NCBI RefSeq assembly: GCF_900230285.1 | Contig: NZ_OCNK01000006.1 | Location: forward strand, 124,001 to 188,000 | Origin: Blastococcus haudaquaticus | GTDB taxonomy: Bacteria > Actinomycetota > Actinomycetes > Mycobacteriales > Geodermatophilaceae | DNA length: 64,000 nucleotides | Direction: 5' to 3' | Shown: piece after piece, positions 17,512-24,428 of the stretch | How positions within the stretch are numbered: position 1 is the stretch's first letter | Layout of the letters: every line of letters begins with the position of its first letter | Position numbers and translations under genes: made by a program | Notes under the pieces: generated by a model | Told to the model about the DNA's origin: nothing | Database searches by the model: none | What the model saw: only the letters and a program-made list of their open reading frames with translations

Positions 17512-18003
17512 ATGGTGTTCATCTGGAGCAGTGGCTGGGGTCCCCGCCGTCGTCGCCCACGCAGGGGTTATGGCCGTCCCCCGGGCTACGGCTACGGCCC
17601 GCCCCCCGGCTACGGCTACGGGCACGGCTACGGACGGCGCAACGACAGCTGCCTGCGCGATCTGCTGTTCCTCAACACCGGCTGCTGCCTCGCGAACGCC
17701 GTCGGCTGCGGAATGGACTCGATGCTGCTGGCCCCGACGACCCTGCGCGAGGTTCGGAGCGCGGGCACCGGCGCGCGCGGTACGCGCCTGGCCGACCGCA
17801 TGGTCGCCGCCGTCCGCGTCTACCAGCAGCGGATCAGCCCCACGCGCCCGCCGTGCTGCCAGTTCTCGCCCACCTGCTCCGCCTACGCCGTCGAGGCGCT
17901 GGAACGGCACGGTGCACGGCGCGGCGCCTGGCTCACCGCGCGACGCCTCGTCCGCTGCCGTCCTGGTGCGACCGGTGGCGCCGACCCGGTGCCGGCCTCG
18001 TGA
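17512..18003 (+). CDS. yidD: YidD-family membrane protein insertion efficiency factor with GY-rich N-terminus
   Basis: A 163-residue protein. The C-terminal half is the YidD domain: VYQQRISPTRPPCCQFSPTCSAYAVEALERHG and then WLTARRLVRCRP with the family Cys pattern. YidD is thought to assist YidC/Sec insertion of membrane proteins. The N-terminal part is unusual: a basic RRRRPRRG run, a GYG/PPGYGYG repeat stretch, then CLRDLLFLNTGCCLANAVGCG with four cysteines. Typical YidD proteins are 70-110 residues. The gene is away from rnpA-yidC, so it is probably a second copy. The start is uncertain, since ATG 17512 has no strong ribosome-binding site. Confidence 0.75.
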   Translation: MVFIWSSGWGPRRRRPRRGYGRPPGYGYGPPPGYGYGHGYGRRNDSCLRDLLFLNTGCCLANAVGCGMDSMLLAPTTLREVRSAGTGARGTRLADRMVAAVRVYQQRISPTRPPCCQFSPTCSAYAVEALERHGARRGAWLTARRLVRCRPGATGGADPVPAS

Positions 18004-18053
18004 CCGCCCGAAACCACGTGCGCGCGGCCCCGCACGCCGCCTAGCGTCGCGGG

Positions 18054-19070
18054 GTGAGCAGCGGGGAGACGACCGGGATCGCCACCTGGCGCGACCCCCG
18101 CTGGCGCGCCGAGGCGCTGGAGTGGGCGACGGCGGAACTGGCCCGCGCGGGGCTGGAGCTCGACGGTGAACCGGAGCAGCCGCACGTACGCACCTGGTCG
18201 ACGGCCTTCCGCCTGCCGCTGCGCGGGGGCGGCGTGGCGTGGCTCAAATCGGTCGGTCCTGGTTCGGCGCAGGAGCCCGTGCTCGCCGGCGCGCTGGGCC
18301 GCTGGGTGCCCGACCGGGTATTGGTGCCGCTGGCGGTCGAGCCGGCCCGGCGTCTGCTGCTGCTCCCGGACGGCGGCCGGACCCTGCGCGATGGCGGGGC
18401 CGACCCCGCCGCTTGGGCGGCGATGCTCCAGGCGTACGCACGGCTCCAGCTGGCGCTCGTCCCGCACGCCGACGCGATCCTCGGGCTCGGGGTCCCGGAC
18501 ACCCGGCCCGGGCGTCTGCCCGCCCTCGTCGACGACCTGCTCGCCGACGACGACGCGCAGTTGGTGGGCCGGCCTGGCGGGCTGGCCCCCGAGGTGCACG
18601 GGCGGTTGCTCGCCGGGCGCGACGACGTCGTCCGGGCCTGCGCGGAACTGGCCGGCGGCGGGCTGCCGGCCACGCTGCAGCACGACGACGTGCACGGCGC
18701 CAACGTCTTCGCGAGCGACGGCCGCCACCGGTTCTTCGACTGGGGCGACGCCTCGGTCTCGCACCCCTTCCTGAGCCTGCGGGTCGCGCTCCGCATGGCG
18801 GGGCGGGCGCTGGACCTGCCGGACGGCGGCCCCGCACTGGTCCGGCTCCGCGACGCCTACCTCGAGCCGTGGAGCGACTACGGCGACCCCCGGGCGCTGC
18901 GGCAGCAGTGCGACCTCGCGCTGCGCGTGGCACCGCTGGCCCGGGCCCTCACGTGGCGTCGGATCCTGCGCGGCGTGCACGCGGACGAGCGGGCGGAGTG
19001 GGCCGACAGCGTGCCGGGCTGGACGGCGGAGTACCTGCAGCCGGGCCCGTTGTCGGCGGTGTCCGCGTGA
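18054..19070 (+). CDS. aminoglycoside phosphotransferase (APH) family protein
   Basis: A 338-residue protein kinase-like fold enzyme. The catalytic loop LQHDDVHGANVF (near residues 208-219) and the metal-binding Asp in RFFDWGDAS are intact, as in APH/choline kinase family members. These phosphorylate small molecules; resistance to an antibiotic is not implied by the sequence. Its stop overlaps a possible GTG start of the next gene by 4 nt. Confidence 0.8.
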   Translation: MSSGETTGIATWRDPRWRAEALEWATAELARAGLELDGEPEQPHVRTWSTAFRLPLRGGGVAWLKSVGPGSAQEPVLAGALGRWVPDRVLVPLAVEPARRLLLLPDGGRTLRDGGADPAAWAAMLQAYARLQLALVPHADAILGLGVPDTRPGRLPALVDDLLADDDAQLVGRPGGLAPEVHGRLLAGRDDVVRACAELAGGGLPATLQHDDVHGANVFASDGRHRFFDWGDASVSHPFLSLRVALRMAGRALDLPDGGPALVRLRDAYLEPWSDYGDPRALRQQCDLALRVAPLARALTWRRILRGVHADERAEWADSVPGWTAEYLQPGPLSAVSA

Positions 19071-19090
19071 GCGTCGGACACACTGTGCGC

Positions 19091-19531
19091 ATGCCGGCCG
19101 TGGACGACGCCTCCGGTGACCTCGCCGTCACCGGCTCCGTCGTCGTCCCCGCCGGGGCGCTGAACTGGCGGTTCTCCCGTTCCTCGGGGCCTGGTGGGCA
19201 GGGCGTGAACACCGCCGACTCGCGGGTGGAGCTGTCGGTCGCCCCGCTCGACCTCCCGGGGCTCAGCGACTCCCAGCGCAATCGGCTGGCCGCGCGGCTG
19301 GGCGCCCGGCTCGTCGACGGCGTCCTGACCATCGCTGCGAGCGAGCACCGGCAGCAGCTGCGCAACCGGCAGGCGGCGCGGGAGCGGCTGGCGGCGGTCC
19401 TGCGCGCCGCGCTGGCACCGCCGCCACCGAGCCGGCGGCGGACCAAGCCCACCCGTGGCTCGCAGGAGCGTCGGATCGAGGCGAAGAAGCAGCGCGGCCA
19501 GCTGAAGAAGCAGCGCCGCGCCTGGGACTAG
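19091..19531 (+). CDS. arfB: ArfB-like peptidyl-tRNA hydrolase (release factor GGQ domain)
   Basis: A 146-residue protein carrying the class I release factor catalytic loop [10 protein letters not shown] (GGQ at 35-37) and a basic Lys/Arg-rich C-terminal tail ([23 protein letters not shown]). That is the layout of ArfB (YaeJ), which rescues stalled ribosomes by hydrolysing peptidyl-tRNA with the tail in the mRNA channel. The ATG at 19091 is used. The GTG at 19067, overlapping the upstream stop by 4 nt, is a good alternative and would add eight residues. Its stop codon overlaps that of the convergent sigma gene. Confidence 0.85.
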   Translation: MPAVDDASGDLAVTGSVVVPAGALNWRFSRSSGPGGQGVNTADSRVELSVAPLDLPGLSDSQRNRLAARLGARLVDGVLTIAASEHRQQLRNRQAARERLAAVLRAALAPPPPSRRRTKPTRGSQERRIEAKKQRGQLKKQRRAWD

Positions 19532-20745
19532 CGCAGCGACTCCAGCCGTCGGCGCAGGAAGTCCCGCTCCGGCTGGTTCCCCGCACGGCCGATCGCGGCG
19601 CGGTAGGCCTCCGCGGCCTCCGCCGTCCGGCCCAGCCGCCGCAGCAGGTCCGCCCGCACGGCGTGGAAGACGTCGAGCTGCCCGAGGTCGAGATCGTCGA
19701 CGACGGCCAGGGCCGCCGCGGGACCTCGCACCTCGGCCAGCGCGACCGCCCGGTTCAGCGCCACCACGGGGCTCGGTGCCATGGCGATCAGCTGGTCGTA
19801 GAGCGCCAGGATCTGCCGCCAGTCGGTGTCGCGGGCGGCCGCCGCGTCGCTGTGCACGGCGTTGATGGCGGCCTGGAGCTGGTACGGGCCCGGGGCGTTC
19901 CGCCGCAGGCAGGCGCGGACCAGGTCCTGCCCCTCGGCGATCAGCGCTCGATCCCACCGGTCGCGGTCCTGGTCGGCGAGCAGCACGAGCCCGCCGGCCG
20001 GGGTCGTGCGGGCCGGACGCCGGGCCTCGGTGAGCAGCATCAGCGACAGCAGACCGAGGACCTCCGGCTCGTCGGGCATCAGCTCGGCGAGCAGACGGCC
20101 CAGCCGGACCGCCTCCGCGCACAGGTCCTCGCGCACCAGGCGCGCGCCGCTGGAGGCGGTGTGCCCCTCCGTAAAGACCAGGTAGACGACGGCGAGCACC
20201 GGCCGCAGGCGGTCCGGGAGCTCCGCCTCGCTCGGGACCCGGTAGGGGATGCCGGCGTCGCGGATCTTGCCCTTGGCGCGGACCAGCCGCTGCGCCATGG
20301 TCGGCTCCGGCACCAGGAACGCCGCGGCGATCTCGGCGGTGGTGAGGCCGCCCAGCAGCCGCAGCGTGAGGGCCACCTGGGCGGCCGGCGCGAGCGCCGG
20401 GTGGCAGCAGGTGAAGATCAGCCGGAGCCGGTCGTCCTGCACGGGACCCACCTCCGGGGGTGCGTCGTCCGCCTGGAGCAGCGCGGCCTGGCGGTACCGG
20501 TCGACACGGGTGCTCTCCCGGCGGAACCGGTCGATCGCCCGGTTGCGGGCGGTCGTGACGATCCAGCCCGCGGGGCTGGGCGGGACGCCGTCCTCGGGCC
20601 ACCGCCGGACGGCGGTCAGGAAGGCGTCCTGGACCGCCTCCTCGGCGGCGTCCATGTCGCCGAGGAGGCGGGTGAGGACCGCGACGGCCTTGCCGTAGTG
20701 CTCGCGGAAGGCGCGCTCGATCTCCGTCCGGGCGGGAGCGGTCAC
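19528..20745 (-). CDS. ECF42-type RNA polymerase sigma factor with C-terminal TPR-like region
   Basis: A 405-residue extracytoplasmic-function sigma factor. Region 2 is [19 protein letters not shown]...[17 protein letters not shown], with the [10 protein letters not shown] block behind it. Region 4 is [30 protein letters not shown] long C-terminal helical domain follows (DUF6596/TPR-like), typical of the ECF42 group. ECF42 genes are linked to DGPF/YCII proteins and lack a classical anti-sigma factor. Here the GTG at 20745 overlaps the stop of the YCII gene by 4 nt, exactly that arrangement. Confidence 0.88.
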   Translation of the reverse strand: MTAPARTEIERAFREHYGKAVAVLTRLLGDMDAAEEAVQDAFLTAVRRWPEDGVPPSPAGWIVTTARNRAIDRFRRESTRVDRYRQAALLQADDAPPEVGPVQDDRLRLIFTCCHPALAPAAQVALTLRLLGGLTTAEIAAAFLVPEPTMAQRLVRAKGKIRDAGIPYRVPSEAELPDRLRPVLAVVYLVFTEGHTASSGARLVREDLCAEAVRLGRLLAELMPDEPEVLGLLSLMLLTEARRPARTTPAGGLVLLADQDRDRWDRALIAEGQDLVRACLRRNAPGPYQLQAAINAVHSDAAAARDTDWRQILALYDQLIAMAPSPVVALNRAVALAEVRGPAAALAVVDDLDLGQLDVFHAVRADLLRRLGRTAEAAEAYRAAIGRAGNQPERDFLRRRLESLR

Positions 20746-21095
20746 CCGGTGGTGTCGTAGAACGGCCGGACCTCGATCGGGATCGTGGTCGCGGCGACCA
20801 GCTTGCGACCCCACTCCAGTGCGACGTCGAGGTCGGGGACGTCGACGATCGAGAACCCCCCAACGTGCTCCTTGCCCTCGGCGAACGGTCCGTCCACCAC
20901 GAGGACGTCGTCGTCGGCCGAGCGGAGGGTGGTCGCGGTGTGCGGGGGGCGCAGTCCACCGCCGAACACCCAGATGCCGGCGTCCTGCATCTCGTGGTGG
21001 AGGGCGTCGACGTCCTTCATGATCTGCTCGAGCTGTCCCGGTGCGAGGCCGGTGCCGGTGCTCGGCTCGACCACGGTCATCAGGTACTTCGGCAT
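20742..21095 (-). CDS. YCII/DGPF domain protein
   Basis: A 117-residue YCII-fold protein containing the DGPF motif ([16 protein letters not shown]) and the [11 protein letters not shown] opening common to this group. These proteins are encoded next to ECF42 sigma factors. Their biochemical role is not established; a regulatory or ligand-sensing role for the sigma factor has been suggested. The gene is first of the two-gene operon, coupled to the sigma gene by a 4-nt overlap. Confidence 0.85.
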   Translation of the reverse strand: MPKYLMTVVEPSTGTGLAPGQLEQIMKDVDALHHEMQDAGIWVFGGGLRPPHTATTLRSADDDVLVVDGPFAEGKEHVGGFSIVDVPDLDVALEWGRKLVAATTIPIEVRPFYDTTG

Positions 21096-21175
21096 GTCGT
21101 CCTCCTCGGGTCGGCGCCGGCCTCCTGCCGGTCACTCACCCTCTGTACGAGCGGCCCCGCCGCGGATCGACAGGC

Positions 21176-21841
21176 TCAGCCGGGAAATCTCGGCTGAGGC
21201 TGCCATACGAGCACCCACAGCGGGAGGTCGTCGTCCGCCGTGCGCAGCTCGGCGGTGACCTCGAAGCCGAACCCCCGCAGGAAGCGGACGTTGGCCCAGG
21301 AGAAGACCGCCGCCGCGGCGGGGACCCCGTCGTCGTCGCAGCGCACGAGCGCCGGGGCGAGCACCGCGGCCGCCAGCCCCCGCCGACGGGAGGAGGGTCG
21401 CACTCCGAGGTGCAGCAGCCACCAGTGCGGCTGCTCGGGCCGTGCGGCGGCGATCAGCGCCGCGGTGTCCCGGACGGCGCTGATCCGGTGGGCGGAGAGG
21501 TAGGGGAGCTCGCCCGCCAGGGCCGCCCGGACGTCGGAGGGCAGGGGAGTGGTGCCCTCAGCGCCGGGCGGGGGCTCCCAGACGGCGACCGCGTCGACGT
21601 CCTCGGTCACCCACGCGGTGCCGGTGCCCACGCCGCGGTGCCCCGCGTCGAGCTCGTGCAGGCGGGTGAGCCGCTGCATCCGCCCGTCGTCGGGGAGGGC
21701 CCAGCGGGTCCAGCGCGAGTCGGCGAGTGCGACGGTCAGCGTGGCCGCGATGCGCGGGACGTCGCGCTGCTCGGCCCGGCGGACGTCGGGCCCTTCCTCG
21801 TCCGGGGAGTCGATCCGCCGGATGGTGGGGCCCTGGGTCAC
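21176..21841 (-). CDS. GNAT family N-acetyltransferase
   Basis: A 221-residue acetyltransferase. The acetyl-CoA binding motif is visible as LHLGVRPSSRRRGLAAAVLAPAL, followed by SWANVRFLRGFGFEV, the usual GNAT C-terminal part. The substrate is unknown. The GTG at 21841 was chosen as the first reasonable start before VRRAEQRDVPRIAATL; a start about 16 residues later is possible. Confidence 0.8.
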   Translation of the reverse strand: MTQGPTIRRIDSPDEEGPDVRRAEQRDVPRIAATLTVALADSRWTRWALPDDGRMQRLTRLHELDAGHRGVGTGTAWVTEDVDAVAVWEPPPGAEGTTPLPSDVRAALAGELPYLSAHRISAVRDTAALIAAARPEQPHWWLLHLGVRPSSRRRGLAAAVLAPALVRCDDDGVPAAAAVFSWANVRFLRGFGFEVTAELRTADDDLPLWVLVWQPQPRFPG

Positions 21842-21903
21842 CCGCGCATTCGACCACGGCCGGAGACGCAGGGCGGGGGCCGCCCCGGATGGGACGGCCC
21901 CCG

Positions 21904-21964
21904 CAGGCCCCCTGCAGGGTCCCGGCACGAGCGTGCGAGTGTCGGGGGGGCAGGGGGTCCTTTT
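21904..21964 (-). terminator. structured repeat element, copy E
   Basis: Read on the minus strand, the element begins right after the stop codon at 21965. Outer stem CCCCCTGC/GCAGGGGG; inner stem CCCGaCAC/GTGcCGGG with an A-C mismatch; 10-nt loop TCGCACGCTC; right-hand bulge ACCCT. It is the only minus-strand member of a family of five in the window, and it follows a minus-strand gene. It probably acts as a terminator or 3' end element. Confidence 0.65.
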
Positions 21965-22564
21965 TCAGGCGTCGAAGCCTGCGCGGTCGACCTTGCGGTG
22001 GTACTTGTCGCCCATCTTGCCGCCCAGGATCGCCCCGAGCAGCGTGACGAGCAGGATGGCCACGAGCGCGATGATGCCGCCGGTGGTCGCGGTGCCCTCG
22101 TCGATCGGGATGCGCGGCAGGTTCAGCTGCTGGAGCACGTTGTACTCCGAGCCGAAGACCAGCCCCAGCACCGCGAGCGCGATGACGACGATCAGGCCGA
22201 TGACCCAGACGGCGATGCCCTGGCGGACACCGTCGAAGCGGGCCATGCGACCGGCGACGTAGCCGCCGGCCAGGTAGGCCAGGAACAGGATCACCAGCAG
22301 GACGATGCCGCCGACGATGCCGATCGTGCTGGCCTCCTCGGCTGCCGCGTCGGTGGACGGCACGCCCTGGGTCAGGCCGATCGCCACCCCGCCCGCGCTG
22401 AGCAGCGCGACCAGCAGCACGGCCAGCCCGTTGGCGGACAGCCAGCCGAAGAAGGCCGCGCCCCACTTGATCCCGCCGTAGCGGGAGCGCTGCGCGTCGA
22501 CGGCGTCGCGTGCGGCGCCCTTCGTGGAGTGCGCGCCTTCCCCGGAGTACGCGGGCTCTGCCAT
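21965..22564 (-). CDS. hypothetical four-segment membrane protein
   Basis: A 199-residue protein with four strongly hydrophobic segments (ANGLAVLLVALLSAGGVAIGL, IGIVGGIVLLVILFLAYLAGGYVAG, VWVIGLIVVIALAVLGLVFG, GGIIALVAILLVTLLGAILGG) and a polar N-terminus. The alternation of Gly-rich helices resembles YrzE-like stress membrane proteins, but the function is unknown. Its ATG overlaps the stop of the PRC-barrel gene (TGATG), so it is translated from the same stress-type transcript. Confidence 0.75.
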   Translation of the reverse strand: MAEPAYSGEGAHSTKGAARDAVDAQRSRYGGIKWGAAFFGWLSANGLAVLLVALLSAGGVAIGLTQGVPSTDAAAEEASTIGIVGGIVLLVILFLAYLAGGYVAGRMARFDGVRQGIAVWVIGLIVVIALAVLGLVFGSEYNVLQQLNLPRIPIDEGTATTGGIIALVAILLVTLLGAILGGKMGDKYHRKVDRAGFDA

Positions 22565-23334
22565 CACGAGCGGCGGACGTCGGCGTCGGCGTCGAGCTCG
22601 ATCTGCTCCTTGCGGACCGTGTCGGTCACCGTCTGCTGCTCGGTGACCGTCTCGGTGTCGAGCCGGACCCGCTCGACCGGCACGGCCTCCTTGGCGACGA
22701 CGGGCCGCTCGGCGTGCAGGACGACCTCGTGCTCCTCCTCGGAGATGGCCGGGCCGTCGAGGGCGTTGCCGACGTTGGCGTCGGTGATCGGCTCGCGCTC
22801 GAGGACGACCTCCTCGTGGGAGACCGGCACGGTCTGGGTGACGTTCTCCGTGACGACGTACTTGCGCAGGCGGGCGCGACCGGCCTCGACCCGCTGGGTG
22901 CCGACGGTGAGGTGCTCCTCGGAGCGGGTCATGGCGTCGTCGGTCGTCGGACCGGACGTGTCGTGGCCGACGGTGCCGTGGGTGTTCGCGCTACCGGTGG
23001 TGTCGGCGACCGGCGCAGCGGCCTGGTTGCCCACGCCGTAGTAGCGGTAGAGCTCCGTCTCCTCGTCGGGGGAGAGGTGGCCGTCCGTGCCGATGTGCGG
23101 GGCGTTCTTGACCTTGTCCTTGTCGTAGGGGATGCGGAGGTCCTCGCCGGACAGGTCCGCGTCGGCCAGCGGGACGAAGGCCTCCTTCGTGCCGAACATG
23201 CCGGTGCGGACGGTGGCCCACTCCGGACGGCCGGTCTCGTCGTCGAGGTACACCTCGCCGACGGTGCCGATCTTGCCGTCGGTTCCGACGGCGTTGCTGC
23301 CGATGACTGCGGACAGGTTCTGCTCGGTGATCAC
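22564..23334 (-). CDS. PRC-barrel and DUF2382 domain protein
   Basis: A 256-residue protein. The N-terminal PRC-barrel spans about residues 1-95 (AVIGSNAVGTDGKIGTVGEVYLDDETGRPEWATV). The C-terminal DUF2382 domain starts at SEEHLTVGTQRVEAGRARLRKYV and contains the repeated R-V-x-L-E-R-E-P type strands. Such proteins are common in radiation- and desiccation-tolerant actinobacteria and are thought to be stress proteins. The GTG at 23334 is fixed by GAGGAG six nt before it. A SigB/SigF-like promoter lies about 80 bp upstream. Confidence 0.85.
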   Translation of the reverse strand: MITEQNLSAVIGSNAVGTDGKIGTVGEVYLDDETGRPEWATVRTGMFGTKEAFVPLADADLSGEDLRIPYDKDKVKNAPHIGTDGHLSPDEETELYRYYGVGNQAAAPVADTTGSANTHGTVGHDTSGPTTDDAMTRSEEHLTVGTQRVEAGRARLRKYVVTENVTQTVPVSHEEVVLEREPITDANVGNALDGPAISEEEHEVVLHAERPVVAKEAVPVERVRLDTETVTEQQTVTDTVRKEQIELDADADVRRS

Positions 23335-23416
23335 GTAGTGCTCCTCGCGGGGTCTGGGCTGAGTCGGCGGTCGCCGCACCGGAGCGGTTCTCACGGGTAG
23401 CGCGCCGTCGTCAGCC

Positions 23417-23441
23417 ATGCCCGGCGATTTACGACGTAAAC
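23417..23441 (-). promoter_or_regulatory. SigB/SigF-like stress promoter of the PRC-barrel operon
   Basis: On the minus strand GTTT (23441-23438) and GGGCAT (23422-23417) are separated by 15 bp, close to the actinobacterial SigB/SigF pattern (GTTT, 14-17 bp, GGGTAT). It would start RNA about 75 nt before the GTG of the PRC-barrel gene. The 13-bp palindrome TTTACGACGTAAA (23428-23440) overlaps the -35 side. Confidence 0.45.
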
Positions 23442-23455
23442 AGAGCCTTCCGTGT

Positions 23456-24274
23456 TTAGCCGCGCGTGTCCCCGCGCCGCGGGGTCCGCCCCTCGCGGAG
23501 GACGACCTCCAGGCGTCCGAGCAGGTTCTCCAGCGCCTCCTCGAACTCCGCCGCCGACTCGTCCAGCGAGAGCAGCGCCTCGAGCCGGACGACGGTGGGG
23601 TACTCGCTCAGGTCCGTCGTGGCGACCGCCCCCGGCACGCCTTCGGGCTGGTCCTCCGGGCTGATCTTCACGCCCTTCTGCGACACCTCGAGGAGCAGGT
23701 GCCCGAGCAGGAAGCTGGAGTACGCCCGGTAGGCAGCGACCGCGGAGGCCTCGCTGAACCCGCTGTCGATGAGCGCGTCCAGGAAGGACTCCACCCAGCG
23801 CAGGCTGCGCAGCGGCGGCCGCACCCACGGCGCCGCCGGGGGGCGGGTCGCGACGAGCGGGAACACCTCCGGGTGGGCCAGGGCGATGCGCCGCACGCCG
23901 TGCGCGAGCCGCTGGAGGTAGTCCTGCCATCCGTGGGAGGCGGCCAGGTGCACGTCGGGGTCGCCGTAGAGCTCGTCGATCACCGACTCGACGACGCCGT
24001 CGAGCAGCTGCTCCCGCCCCGGCACGTACCGGTAGAGCGCCATGGCCTCGACGCCGAGGTAGGCGCCCAGCCGGCGCATGGTCAGCGCGTTGAGCCCCTC
24101 GGCGTCGATGAACTCGATGGCCGCGCCCAGCACCCGCCGGCGGTCCAGCCCGGTCCGGCCGCTCCCGGGAGGGGCCGCCGGGATGACGACGGCGGCTCCG
24201 CCGCGGCCCTCGGGGCTGTCGGGGTCGGCGTCCTCGTCCGGCCTCGTGTCCGGCCTCGTGTCCGGCCCGGTCAT
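23456..24274 (-). CDS. TetR family regulator with TetR-type C-terminal domain
   Basis: A 272-residue repressor. After a polar N-terminus of about 45 residues (including the repeat DTRPDTRPDE), the helix-turn-helix lies near 48-90 (AAIEFIDAEGLNALTMRRLGAYLGVEAMALYRYV). The rest resembles the tetracycline-repressor C-terminal domain. The ATG at 24274 has AAGGAG six nt upstream. It is divergent from the nitrate reductase gene with 154 bp between, so it may control that operon or itself. The ligand is unknown. Confidence 0.85.
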   Translation of the reverse strand: MTGPDTRPDTRPDEDADPDSPEGRGGAAVVIPAAPPGSGRTGLDRRRVLGAAIEFIDAEGLNALTMRRLGAYLGVEAMALYRYVPGREQLLDGVVESVIDELYGDPDVHLAASHGWQDYLQRLAHGVRRIALAHPEVFPLVATRPPAAPWVRPPLRSLRWVESFLDALIDSGFSEASAVAAYRAYSSFLLGHLLLEVSQKGVKISPEDQPEGVPGAVATTDLSEYPTVVRLEALLSLDESAAEFEEALENLLGRLEVVLREGRTPRRGDTRG

Positions 24275-24428
24275 GACCTGCTCCTTCGCCCCGCGTGCGG
24301 CCCCCTGGCCCCCCATCCTGCGCCGACGGCCGCCGCACAGCAGCGGCCACCCCCCTGTGAGGTCCTCGGAACCCAGCGTTGACGCCGGTGCCCACCCGGG
24401 GAAACGACGGTCCCCGAGGCTCGGACGC

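Noticed and set aside
18054-19070. Antibiotic resistance gene (aminoglycoside phosphotransferase)
   Set aside because: Only the general APH fold and catalytic loop are seen; nothing indicates an aminoglycoside substrate.
24240-24274. Short direct repeat encoding DTRPDTRPD at the TetR N-terminus
   Set aside because: Two imperfect short units only; ordinary low-complexity tail.
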